Shown here piece by piece: positions 24,376-34,639 of a stretch of DNA of 64,000 bases (within the stretch, counting starts at the first letter, position 1; each line of letters begins with the position of its first letter). Where the stretch lies: contig JAYKXP010000032.1 of assembly GCA_037176845.1 (NCBI GenBank), positions 482,026-546,025 of the forward strand. The letters are read 5' to 3'. The position numbers were made by a program, and so were the translations under genes. This stretch comes from Paramarasmius palmivorus. Taxonomy: Eukaryota > Basidiomycota > Agaricomycetes > Agaricales > Marasmiaceae. The notes beneath the pieces were generated by a model, which saw nothing but the letters and a program-made list of their open reading frames with translations, ran no database searches and was not told the DNA's origin.

Positions 24376-25761
24376 ATGCTTTCCCCTCTATTGCCATTGG
24401 GAATCCTCGAAAAAAGCACTTTCGCGGACGTTCCTCCGGACTTTAGGGCCGCCTACCAATCAATCCTTCTTGCAGAAGCAAACGCCAGCCTCGGAAAACA
24501 GTCAAAACAGCAAAATGGCGACAAAATGACTCCTCGAAACCCTGCCACGGACCTCATCCACGCCAGAGTACTCGGACATCTCCTAAAGGAACTCTTCGAC
24601 AACAAATCCATTCTCGGAAACAAGCCTGCTCGGATACTTGTCCAGAAGATTGGCCGTTTGGGAAACGACTCGGATGAAGGAATTTATGATCTTGGGAAGG
24701 TTTATCGTTGGATTCTTTTGCGTTGTTGTAGGTCATCTACGCTGACTGTACCGTCATCTACAGACTAATAACCCTATCTTTACATATAGTTCGATGCAAC
24801 AGAAGAAATAACCTACCTTCTCCCGAGCCCTTGCGTTCGTTTGATACTTTGCGCGGTACGGTCGATGATGTCCTCGAAACCACCATTGATTCGGAAGGGG
24901 CAAAGAAAAAGGTGTTTCTACCTCCCATTGCATATTTGACCTCATTGCTCACCACGAGTACACTTCCAGGCTCTTCTCCGTGACGGCTTTCGGTGCACCT
25001 TGTCCAAGGCATACGATATGAAATCGTGCAAGCAGAACAACGATCTGTTCATGATGGCAAGAGAGGCTCCCGATGTCGGCTGGGTTCCTACTGTGTGCTG
25101 TCCCATCATTCCGGATTCGACGATAGAGTTCTTTGAAAACGGTGAAAAGGTACGTTCGAGTTACCCTGAACGTGGAACGAGCCCTACTAAGCATGTCTCC
25201 AAGATGTCCCGCCCAGTTGGTGTACTCTGTGCACGAGCATTTGGATTGGAAGACTTAGACGGGACGTTTTCTCAAGCAAATGGCATACACGATCTTCGTA
25301 ATGTCTTCACGATATCAGAAGCTCTCTACGCGTTCTTTGACTACCTAGAGCTTTGGCTTGAGAATACGAAGAACCCGGAACAGGTTAACGAGGTACGTAC
25401 ATCTAACATCGTCATCATAGATGTAACCAACGCTTTCCTGTTATCGCAGTACACGATATGTGCTCACGAATCATGGTTGATACCAAAACCGTATCAAAAG
25501 CTCATTGGTCAAGTTGTACGCTTTGAAGTCAGCGATATGGTTCCATCCGAACGAAAGGAGGAGTTTTCAGAGTCCTTGCCCGACCCACGTCTCCTTACGT
25601 TACACGCTATATGTGCTCGAGTTATGCACATGTCGGGCGCAGAAAACGATGCGGATGACTCGGATATCTGTATCCTGGCCAACGATGGGTCCGATGTCCA
25701 AGCTCTCCAGGAGCGGTTGGAATTAGTTGCGATGTTGTCCGAGATTGTTGCCGCTCGATAG
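24376..25761 (+). CDS. HNH-domain family protein, catalytic residues altered
   Basis: Five exons (24376-24727, 24790-24911, 24970-25149, 25204-25392, 25450-25761) give a predicted 384-aa protein, a normal length for the agaric HNH (PF13391-type) proteins I know. Landmarks are A-R-V-L-G-H-L-L near residue 57, F-D-T-L-R-G, ALLRDGFRC near 159, C-C-P-I-I-P-D-S near 201 where the family usually has a His before the I-I-P, N-G-I-H-D-L-R-N near 245, and a C-terminal H-A-I-C-A-R-V-M-H-M-S-G-A. The His-to-Pro change and a Tyr where a second His is expected suggest loss of nuclease chemistry despite an open frame. Intron 3 uses an AAG acceptor in my model. A chimeric relic lies at 34.6 kb. Confidence 0.7.
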
Positions 25762-25973
25762 TACCAGCCTCGTCGATGATTCCACTTGGCCGGAAAGTCA
25801 AAAGTAAGTAAAATCGACTCCACGAGAGTCACTATGAATTCCATGTGAATCTTTACAGTTGTTTTCGTAATTCAAGACCGTTTCGTATCATTGTACCACA
25901 CTTCTTTGCCTAAACATCCCTCTGCAGCTTCCATTTCGTTTAGACACGGTTGGTCTTCCACCTCCGGCAGCCT

Positions 25974-26307
25974 TCAAGTCAAGCAAGCGTGAGACTCGCG
26001 GCAGTGGGAGCGGTCGTTGCATTCGGGCAACGTCGCACATTTGTAGTTCAACGATGAGGAACTGCACTTGTTGCCATTCTTGTCGTGCACTTGTTGGCAC
26101 AAGGTATGGCAATCGGTGTTACTGTTTCCCGTCTGGACAAGGAAAACATGTCAGCATCGCGTTGGCTCGGTGAGCTAGATTGTCGGGTCTTACCGTATAA
26201 ACACAGCAATGGGCGCCGTCATCCCTCAGGCATTGGCACCATTTGCAAGCGTCGACCGTCATGGAGGCGGCGAGCAAAAGCATGGCAGAGGTGAGTAGGC
26301 GGACCAT
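25974..26307 (-). CDS. Small secreted cysteine-rich protein (90 aa)
   Basis: Two exons (26307-26194 and 26132-25974). The start M-V-R-L-L-T-S-A-M-L-L-L-A-A-S opens a clear signal peptide ending near V-D-A. The mature part has 12 cysteines: C-x2-C-x-C-x8-C-C in exon 1 and seven more in exon 2 (D-C-H-T-L-C-Q ... H-A-C-L-T). An even number of cysteines in about 70 residues suggests a disulphide-knotted extracellular protein of the effector-like type. I recognise no named family. The single intron (61 bases) splices in phase 0. Downstream of the stop the HNH gene ends convergently about 210 bases away. Confidence 0.7.
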
Positions 26308-26419
26308 TCTGGCGGTTTGATAGGTCTTCGATGGTATGGGATCTCGAGAGTGGTTGCTGTGTCGAACTGAAGCGGGTTGCTGGTTGAGAGCTATCAAAGC
26401 TGGACATAACCTCTCTCCT

Positions 26420-26960
26420 TTATAGGTTTTCGACATGTCCAAAACGCTCTGGTGGCCACAAATCTATCCATAATCCAATTCCATGGAGCAAGGAGTCCAA
26501 TAATAGCTCCTTAGACTAATGACAATCATCGCAGTGTACTTCCCGAACAAAACCCTGCATCATACGCTCCTCACTCGGTTTGGGAACGCCGTTCCAAGGA
26601 CCATTCTGCTTGTGTCAACATCACGGCACGATTCCAGCCAACTTCTGGCAACAAATCTATTCTTGAATTCCGTGGAGTATATGAGGGGTTCACGTCCCTT
26701 AATTTTGCTCACTGGACCAAGTTATACAGTGTCTGGGTCTGCCTGCAGCGGGAATTCCACATGCACTCCTCACTTGATTTGGGAACACCGACCGCTCTAC
26801 TCCAAGAAGCCTCGTATACTCGTCATCAGTCTGCTTGCTGTCACGGCAAGATTCGAGTCAACTTTCGGTGGCTGGAAATTTATCCAATTCCGTGGAGCGC
26901 CGTGAGGTGTCCATTATCCCTACTTCTGCGTTCATTTCAAATCGTGCTAGTCACAAGAGA
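26420..26960. repeat. Imperfect tandem repeat of about 250 bases
   Basis: Island sets recur in order: 'aatccaattccatggag' (26473), 'gaattccgtggagtatatga' (26664) and 'ccaattccgtggagcgc' (26884). 'ctcctcactcggtttgggaa' (26567) pairs with 'ctcctcacttgatttgggaa' (26765), and 'cacggcacgatt' with 'cacggcaagatt'. No coding frame is kept. Confidence 0.65.
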
Positions 26961-26999
26961 GGGGAACACACTATCCTAAACACTGTTAGCTGGATGAGG

Positions 27000-27530
27000 C
27001 ACGCGGCGCGCGCTCGGAGTCACGAATCTAAAGAATGGACGGTACGTTGGTAGCACGTTTGTTGAGCGACTACTCACGGATTTCTAGGGACCGAATAAGA
27101 CAGCAACACGTCGCCCAGAAAGAATGGAAGCACAAAGTCAGTTATACCCTCACCACTTTATTACCCTTCAGTCCGTCTACATATAATGATACCCATCACT
27201 GTCGAGTTTGGTCTGAGTATTCAGCAAGGTTCGTTACAGATCTCCTGCATTTCCACTTTCTGATCAGATTGCATAGGATACATGCGTACAAATTTATATA
27301 TTTTCGAGGCTTTCATAAGGCGGGAGTCGCGGGATGGCACCCATGGGCCACAACTTACACCCACAACCAGTTCCATCACGGGGCGGGTTGTGGGTGCCAT
27401 GTGTGATTGTTCGGAACCGCGGGACCACAAGATTCTTCCGAGGTAAGTAGCCTCAGGCTCTCATATCATGAGCAACGAAAAGTAAAGAGTCCTTACCACC
27501 TCAAGGCTTCAGGTAGAGTCGAAACCAGCT
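27000..27530. other. Spacer, nothing recognised
   Basis: Contains an inverted pair of GGGTTGTG/CACAACCC-type words near 27350-27400 (possible small hairpin) and no gene. Confidence 0.4.
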
Positions 27531-27534
27531 CTTG

Positions 27535-27722
27535 CTGACGCTCCTCCAGGCTTTAGGGAGCGGCTATCAGTTGCAATCTTTCACCAACATCATTTTAGGA
27601 GAAGGCGACAAGATCGTTATCGGCCTTGACCGCGACGCGCATACTAGGTTGGCGTTTACAAAGTGTTCCAGCGCCAGACAGTACAGCATACATGGGTATC
27701 GCGAAGAACGAGTAAACCAAAA
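27535..27722 (+). pseudogene. Micro-chimera of HNH-gene and 470-aa-gene pieces
   Basis: Bases 27538-27580 match the HNH exon 1 region at 24430 ('cctccnggctttaggg'). Bases 27590-27625 match the 470-aa gene near 17140 ('atcatnttnggagaaggc'). From 27660 the sequence becomes the downstream flank of FNNV copy C. An 82-codon ORF from 27532 runs through all three but is an accident of the fusion. The same two source genes are also fused at 34.6 kb. Confidence 0.5.
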
Positions 27723-28456
27723 CTACAGTAACAAAGGAGCCTCTGCAATGAATCGCGTAATCTGGGGTTCAAACGAATGATATGCAAGGAGAAGCACCAG
27801 TTGTCCGAATTGACTGACGTCCATATCTATATTAATAGATCCTATTTGCGAGAGTTGGTGAGATAGCCATCTCATGGAAGTTCCGAGTATCCAGCTTTGA
27901 TCCACATCTACAGTAGACGCGATTTGTATCAGATAGGGTGCAAAATCCGGAACTAGCTCACCGTCTTTGAACTGAATCGTTGGTATAGATTGAGGTATAC
28001 CCAAAACGTAAAACGAGGAGCAGGAGCTGGAACTGGAACTAGCGATGTGGACCTGATCCCCAGAAACGTTGTTAAACTGTCCACCAGAAATAGAAACCCC
28101 AGAGTTGCGCGAAAACATTGTTCCGCTGTCAGACTCATGGGCATCTTCGGGGTCTTTGGGAGCGTGATCGGGTTCGCTTGGGCAGTGTGGGTGATTGTAT
28201 TCAAGTTGATCGGGTTCACCATTAGCGTCGCTGTTGATGTACTTTTGTACGACAAACTAGAAAACCATGATAGTCAATTGGAACTCAGAACCGAAGACCG
28301 ACGCACGTGGAACGCCACCGTTTCCAGCACCTCCAGAGGCAGTCTCCGCAAAAAATCGGAGATGGATGCGATAGAGGACACATCTGCGTGATAGGATACA
28401 TCTACGGGATGGGACGCTAGAGCAGAAACGCTTGAAAATTCCTCGAGAGCGACCAT
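27723..28456 (-). CDS. FNNV-family protein C (209 aa)
   Basis: Exons 28456-28307, 28256-27962 and 27907-27723 join in frame. Exon 1 is short (50 codons): M-V-A-L-E-E-F-S-S-V-S, then a leucine-rich stretch and no minisatellite. Exon 2 carries SISGGQFNNVSGDQVHI followed by a serine run and FYVLGIPQSIPTIQF. Exon 3 has the helix MDVSQFGQLVLLLAYHSFEP. Intron 2 has no in-frame stop, so retention would also be readable. Unknown function; the divergent neighbour is an ESA1 5' fragment beginning about 240 bases upstream. Confidence 0.65.
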
Positions 28457-28589
28457 GGATGTGAGAGGATGGTGGAAGTGAGGAAGAAACAGCTGTTCGA
28501 CACGAGGCTGCTCATTGGGCGCTTGAATACCACTATGTTAGCGTCAGCACGAGGTTATGAACACCATGAAGCAGTAGCATGCGCAAGTG

Positions 28590-28608
28590 GACGTCTAGGT
28601 CAACTAGA
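28590..28608. promoter_or_regulatory. Conserved motif between FNNV gene C and ESA1 fragment
   Basis: GACGTCTAGGTCAACTAG-like sequence. An almost identical copy is at 37318-37336 in the same place relative to FNNV gene E, and a related one in inverse orientation at 44116-44137 before gene F. Conserved position between divergent starts suggests a promoter element, or simply shared ancestry of the flank. Confidence 0.4.
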
Positions 28609-28689
28609 CTGGTCCGAATACTACACTTTGGGTTTTCGCGACAAATGAGGTGTCCGTGACAAGAAGGTTCGATTGAATTATCCAGCATC

Positions 28690-29110
28690 CAGGACTGGTA
28701 GACAAGGAGCTGTTATAGCCTAACACGTCGAAATGAGCCGGGTTGAATCAGCCTACACATACGCAAAATGGTAGGATGATTGGGTTGGCTTTCGGGAGAC
28801 CACTGTCACCATTATCTATAATTGTGATGTCTGGTCCTAGACAGCGCTGGAATAAGCCAAAAAAAAACACGAAAAGGTTCATTCAGGCTACGCACCCTAG
28901 GCCTATACCCAAACGCAGTCCTGTTCTACTCGAGCTTGACACGGAAATGTCGCCATGATGGTGGTCGAAGAGCGAACCGAAGCGCCCGTCTCTTTAGCAC
29001 TCACCACTACGATCCGAGCAACATTCCGTCACATTCCGAATCCCAATCTACACCATTCTCAGAAAGGTCAAACAGAAAACTCGTCAAGATCCTCAAATGT
29101 CTGCTTAAAC
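28690..29110 (+). pseudogene. ESA1-derived 5' fragment, copy 7
   Basis: Starts with the flank ('ctaacacgtcgaaatgagcc', then 'aggctacgcaccctaggc'). It continues with 'catgatggtggtcgaag', a shortened chromo-barrel stretch ('aatcccaatctacac', 'gtcaagatcctcaa') and a stop. Another flank remnant around 28830-28900 indicates that the flank itself was tandemly duplicated here. Confidence 0.65.
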
Positions 29111-29760
29111 TGAATCAACGGCTGGACGTATCGGTATCGGTATTGGTCCACTTCCTAATGCCTCCTCCTTGCAACGCCTCTACCACCAACACTACCAACC
29201 CGAACTACATCCGCTCCCGAAACGCACTCAAAGTGGAAAATAGGGACGTCGTATTGAGTCGATGCAGAATGTCTCTCCCATTCTACGGTAGTGACGGGTA
29301 CGGTTTGGGCATGTAATGAGTGTGGTCTGAGCATGATACTTACTGGTACGCATATTCTCCGCCATCATTTGAAGCTCCTGGCTAAGGAACACCCTCGACA
29401 CTCGCAGACGGCTCCATACACTGGTGGGCAAGAAACGATTTGACCACCCATACCTCAAGACTATGTCGCACCCCAAGATCTGTCACAACATTTCTGAATC
29501 TCAAATCCCGTTCTTCCGCCTGCTCACATCCCTGGTAAGCTCCCATTCCCTTCGTCTCCACCCCCAATTCATTCACACCCCCGACTCTAGAGGTTTTCGC
29601 ACCAAATCGATCCGTATTCCGCTTGTGCAAAAACAACTTCTTGAGCTCTGGTCGACCAATGAAGGCTTTCGCGCCTTTCAGACCGATACCCAGGGATGCG
29701 TTCCATACGATTGAAAGGCTAGGGCAGGGTACAAGGTATACGGGTTTTACACGTTCCCGC
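29110..29760 (+). repeat. Segment inverted at 58.05-58.65 kb
   Basis: Matches the reverse complement of about 58050-58650: 'ttgtgcaaaaacaacttctt' near 29620, which pairs with the 'gttgtttttgcacaagc' word near 58175, then 'gaccgatacccagg', and the 'caatacgacg'-type island near 29250/58508. A possible splice donor lies at 29529. I cannot name the parent gene. Confidence 0.55.
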
Positions 29761-29818
29761 GCCAGACACTACACTACGGTACATACATGGGTATCGCGCA
29801 CAACGGGTACATAAAAAA

Positions 29819-30544
29819 TTACCGTAGTAACAAAGGTGCCTCTGCAATGAACCGAGAAATCTGGGGTTCAAACGAATGATATACAAGGAGAAGGGCCAGT
29901 TGTCCTAACTGGCTGACATCCATGTCTATATCAATAGATCTGATTTGCGAAAGCTGGTGAGATAGCCATCTCGCAGTAATTTCGAGTATCCCAGTGTCAT
30001 CCACATCTAGAGATTCTTCGTATCAGAAAGGCTTCGAAATCACAAAACGACTGATCATGACTCGCCTTGTATCGTTGGAATAGATTGAGGGACGCTCAAA
30101 ACGTAAACTTCGGAACTAGCACTGGCTTGAATGTTGACTTGATCCCCAGAAACGTTGTTGAACTGCCCACCAGTGATAGAAAACCCAGAGTTGCGAGAAA
30201 ACATTGCTCTATCGTCCTGAGCGTCGTGGTCGCGGTCGGTAATGTAATCGATTTCGCCGTGGTTGTCGTTCACTGAGATCTTCCTCCTCTTCCTCGTTGA
30301 AGCTCCTTTGATATGTCTATGCTAGAAAACCATAGTGGTTAAGGCAGAGTGGTCCAAAACAAATAAACTGACGCACCTCTAGATACCACGGTACTACCCC
30401 CCTACCATGTTCAAAGGTAACGATCGCATAAACCGTTGCGACGAGAGAACCGGACGATACTATGAGAATGGGTACGACAGTGGGCACATTTGCGTGATAG
30501 GACTCTTGAGGAGAAGAGCTTGAAGGTTCCTCGAGAATGGCCAT
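29819..30544 (-). CDS. FNNV-family protein D (about 203 aa; GC-AG intron)
   Basis: Exons 30544-30377, 30321-30066 and 30006-29819 join in frame if intron 2 starts with GC (GCGAGT) in place of GT; both intron phases then match the paralogues. Exon 1 starts M-A-I-L-E-E-P-S-S-S-S and is followed by a hydrophobic run. Exon 2 is shorter in its acidic part and carries SITGGQFNNVSGDQVNI. Exon 3 contains DMDVSQLGQLALLLVYHSFEP. Its start codon sits right at the edge of the inverted carboxylesterase duplication, which has replaced its usual upstream flank. If the GC donor is not used, the gene is dead. Confidence 0.55.
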
Positions 30545-33500
30545 GAAGGTGCCGAAAAGGAAGCTTTGCCGTGCGGCCCGTGATAACGATATTTTTGATG
30601 GCACTTGGATGGGAAGACAGTGGTCATTGGTACTTACTTTAGTGCCGCCTCCATGCACATGGCCGAAGAACCCTTCCATGGCCCTTCAGGAAGATTTAGA
30701 GGCCCAAGGAAGACGATGGAGAACAAGGATTGCACGTGTACATAAGCCTTAAGTGGATCCTTAATCGCTCGAATGGCCTGCAGAAGCCGCTTGCTTTTAC
30801 GCACACTACGAATCTGTCGGAGCCATCACTACTACCGAATCTATACAACAGTGTTACCCCTGGCTCGTTCAGCTGGGCCCGCTGGTGCACACTCCACATA
30901 TCTGAACGAGTAGACGTCTTTCTGAGTACCCTTCCAACCGCCTAACCGACTCTTTTTAGCTTACAAGCATTGATACACTTCAGAAATATATAATGCATGG
31001 TGCCGTGGTCGAAGCATCTGCGGCGATTGAGTAACCGGACTAGTTATCACCGTCACCTTCCATTGCTTCCATAACTCACCTCTGAGACTTTACATCCTTA
31101 GGATTAATGGGTGAAAACCGCATGCAATTGTCAAGTGGATACTATGGCGTCTCTCGTTGAACAGTCATCTGATAGCCGTCCATGGGTATCGATTGGGTTT
31201 TGGACGTCATGAAGGCACCTATGCCATGATCCTTCAAGACGTGGACGTGCCCATGTGCCGCTGTTACTCGTTACATGCAGATAGGTATAAGAGAACGCGT
31301 AAATCACGCTTTGTCTCATCATTACTTCCTCAAGTTCTCTTTCTACCACCATGCATAGCTTCTCGAGACTGGTCATTGCGGTACTCTCTTGCGCTTTTGC
31401 TGCACACGCTGCACCAGAAGTCAAGCTTGGGAATACTACAGTAGTTGGACGGGATGCCACCATCACGGTGCTGGGCGGCGTGTTCAAGTCGAAGCAAGAC
31501 TTCTTTGGTGGGATTCCGTATGCCGAACCACCTCTGGGGAACCTGCGCTTGAAACCTACGGTTCTCAAGACCAGTCCAGGCGGGGACACGTTCAATGCGA
31601 GCCAGTATGGTCCTTCTTGCTTGCAGCCACCGGTGAGTGAAGTGCCTACCCCGACATCGACAAAGTGTTGATTTCTGGTCCAGACTGCCAACGATCCACA
31701 AGATTCACTTGACGAAGACTGCCTCAGAATTAATATACTAAGGCCTGCAAATATCTCGGCAGATGCGAAACTCCCCGTGTTGTTTTGGTACGTCTATGAT
31801 TAGCCGACGGGGCGCGTTGTTTACTTGTGTGTAACCTCGCAGGACGTATGGAGGTGGATTTCAGGGTGGCTCTACACCAATCTTCAATGCTAGTGCGATA
31901 GTTGCCTTGAGTGAATTCAGAGTGAGTACCTTCAATCCCGACTCCCAGAATTGACTCACCTTCAGCCCAGAAAACCCCCGTGATATATGTTAATTTCAAT
32001 TATCGTCTTGGCCCTCTGGGTTTCCCGCAAGGAGCTGAAGCTGCACGTCGGGGCGCGCTGAATCTGGCACTTCACGATCAGCTAACTGCTTTGGAATGGG
32101 TTCAGCGTAATATCGGTATCTTTGGAGGGGATAAGACCAAGGTACAAGCCGAATTGTCTCTTCCATCTCCAAATCTAATCTATGGATAGGTGACCGTATT
32201 TGGCGAAAGTGCGGGATCAATCATGACCGCGGTACAATTCTTGAACCCGTCCTTCTCTAAATGGGCCAGAGCAGCTGTGAGTATAGAGATGAAAACATCT
32301 TGCGCTCTTGCTTGGAAAGTGACCAAAGAAAATAGATATTCGAGTCTGGTCAGGCAGCTACTCCACATCTGTTGCCTGCTCAAGATCGCGAAAAGAGTTG
32401 GGCAGATTTCGTCGGAGCTGTTCCGGGCTGTGCTTCCGTGGCAGGTTCCAACAATACCTTCGATTGCCTAAAGGCCGCGAATGCGTCTGCTATTCAGCAA
32501 GGGTTAGTCGCCTCTATCGCAGAAGCCGATGAGTTGTTCGCCTGGGACCCTACCGTTGATGGAGACGGCGGATTCATCCCGGATCTGCCATCCCGGTTGT
32601 TCGAGAATGGAACCTTTGCCAAATTACCGTTCATTGCTGGTACAAATCTGGACGAAGGTCAGGATAGGCAGATACAATCGAGGGACACGCACTAATCACC
32701 CACGATGACAGGAACTTTTTTTACCCCAGGGCCAGCATCTCCTACTTTCAATTACAGCACCGAGAACTTGCGTAACTACATCATCGCAAACTTGACTCCT
32801 CCGTATGTGAGTGAGGCGGAGCTAAAAAAAGCGGCAGATCGAATCCTTCAGCTCTATCCTGATGTCCCAGCATTGGGCTCACCTTTTAACACGGGGAACG
32901 AGACATTTGGTCTCCCTACAGGATACAAGAGGCTTGCAGCGATATGTGAGTCGTGGTGCAATCATTCTAGAGGAGAACGACTGACTGAATCGTGTATAGA
33001 CGGTGACGTCGCATTTCAATCCCAAAGACGTCTCTGGCAACAGACGGCAGCCAACGCGGGAGTGAAAAGTTTTGGATACCTCTTCACCCAACCCAATGAC
33101 ATCATCCCCCAGCCTGTCCTTGGCGGTGAGTACAGTGGCATGAAGTAAATTGCAAACTCTGAAGTTAGGAGTAGTGCCCCATGGCTTGGAGCTGCTTTTC
33201 GTCTATGGCGGTGCATTTCCATTTGGGATCTCTGCGATCAAGCTAAGCATAGCAATGATGGATTATTGGCTGTCATTCGCGACTAGCTTGAATCCGAACG
33301 ATGGAAAAGGTTTTCCACGACCTACATGGCCTCAATATACCTCAGAACATCAGGTATGTACCTGTCGTGAGTCCTCAGTACGAAGAATGATGATGTTTAA
33401 CCTTTGCAGGTCCTCCTGCAATTGAATGGCAACAACATCACTGCCATCCCAGATACTTTCAGGAAGGAACAGATTGACTTTATTAACCAGAATCCAGTGA

Positions 33501-33680
33501 CGTTTGCACACAGACGTTCCTTCCTGTAGATAGGCTTTAGTCGTATATGTCTCATGTAGCTGAAATCTCGAAGTAAGCCAACGCTTGCAAGAGATAAGTA
33601 AGCGAATTTATGCACCGTAATTTCATGGCTTCTGTTCTTTGTAACCACTCTAGTCGTCAATGATGATGGTCGAGGGAGTG
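30541..33680 (+). repeat. Inverted segmental duplication, left arm
   Basis: About 3.1 kb that matches the reverse complement of 52923-56063, covering carboxylesterase 1 with both flanks. The left edge falls at the start codon of FNNV gene D, with 'ccgtgcggcccg' at 30570 and its inverse near 56030. The right edge is near 'tgatgatggtcgaggga' (33662-33679). Coding parts are more conserved than flanks, so this duplication has aged under selection. Confidence 0.85.
31351..33529 (+). CDS. Secreted type-B carboxylesterase/lipase 1
   Basis: Ten exons (31351-31632, 31684-31787, 31843-31921, 31971-32141, 32190-32276, 32336-32657, 32712-32945, 33000-33125, 33169-33353, 33410-33529) join cleanly to a predicted 569-aa protein, the usual length for fungal type-B carboxylesterases. 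The first 20 residues are a signal peptide ending in A-H-A-A. Motifs are [15 protein letters not shown], the oxyanion-hole Y-G-G-G-F, nucleophile serine in G-E-S-A-G, acid residue in G-T-N-L-D-E-G, and catalytic His in V-P-H-G-L-E. Several N-x-S/T sites fit secretion. It hydrolyses carboxylic esters; the natural substrate is not predictable. A paralogue in opposite orientation is at 53075-55256. Confidence 0.85.
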
Positions 33681-34075
33681 AGCTCGAAAGAATTCTCAAC
33701 CTGATGAAGTGGGATTCCCGAAGACGGTATGAACGCAGTATCGTGGCTACAGCCCAACGCATCTCGATAATCGCAGTACCTAGACTGCTTGAGTGAGCCA
33801 AAGAACGAACAGATGGCCAGTCAAGTTACGTACCTTGAATGTTATGAAAGACGTAACCGGGACTGGCAATGTCAAGACTCAACTTGATCTCCAGAGACAA
33901 TTGCGTGAATGTCATGGCCGAGAATTGTACAAGCGTCACGGTGCGGGACAGAACGTATATTCCCCAGCTCTGAGAGTAGGTGATACGAAAAACGAGTGAA
34001 ATTGCATTCTGATCTGCAGACAAAGCGTTTGCAAAGCGTTCGTAAAATATTTGTTTCATGACAACAGTACTAGAG
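33680..34075 (+). repeat. Relic of ESA1 flank and FNNV exon 2
   Basis: Around 33790-33835 the ESA1 flank signature is seen ('gagtgagccaaagaacgaa' then 'caagttacgtacc'). From 33855 to 33925 the sequence resembles the inverse of FNNV exon 2 ('ggcaatgtcaagactcaac' against the G-D-Q-V-N-I-A coding part). From 33955 to 34030 it matches 8465-8550. All frames are broken. Confidence 0.45.
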
Positions 34076-34079
34076 CCTA

Positions 34080-34570
34080 ACGCGATGAAGTGAGTCCAAC
34101 GAAACGAAAAATATCCAGCCAATTTACGCACCAATGCCATATTCCTAGTCTTGATATTAATATGTCGCCATGATAGTCGACGTCAAACAACGAACCCAGC
34201 CGCGGCGTCTCTTCCTCACCGCGACCACCACCTGACACCACGATGCCAGCAACACACATCTCCATCACACCCCAAATCCCCATCTACACCGTCAACCGAA
34301 AGGGCAGACAGGAACCCGTCAACAAAGACTGAAGAGTCCCTCGAAAAACGGCTGGATGAATGGGTTACTTCGGGTGCTTTGATACCCATCTCTGTTCCCA
34401 ACGCCTCATCCACCGTTTCCTCCTCTTCTCGCTCCGCCACACATAATACGACCAACACCACGCGTACGGGCAGGAAAAGTAAAAGCACCCCCCTCTACAT
34501 CCGCCACATCTACACCTGCACCCGAATCCTTTCCCCAACCCCAAACCTAATTCTTTCCTGCGTTCAGGTA
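34080..34570 (+). pseudogene. ESA1-derived 5' fragment, copy 8
   Basis: Flank ('ctaacgcgatgaagtgagtcc', 'aatttacgcaccaatg'), start context at 34243, chromo barrel with I-P-I-Y-T-V-N-R-K-G-R, then a deletion. A run encoding L-E-K-R-L-D-E-W-V-T-S-G-A-L-I-P-I follows in another frame, then the serine-rich linker. This is the best preserved chromo-barrel copy outside the gene at 41.4 kb, but the frame breaks between the two halves. Confidence 0.75.
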
Positions 34571-34639
34571 ACCTAAACGCAGGAAATAGGACTGAAGAAG
34601 ACATCCACCAAAAACAAATCCCGCCGTAACCCTTCTCCG

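Noticed and set aside
34151..34576. ESA1 fragment copy 8 as a functional short chromo-barrel protein
   Set aside because: The two halves of the chromo barrel are in different frames and about 20 codons are deleted.
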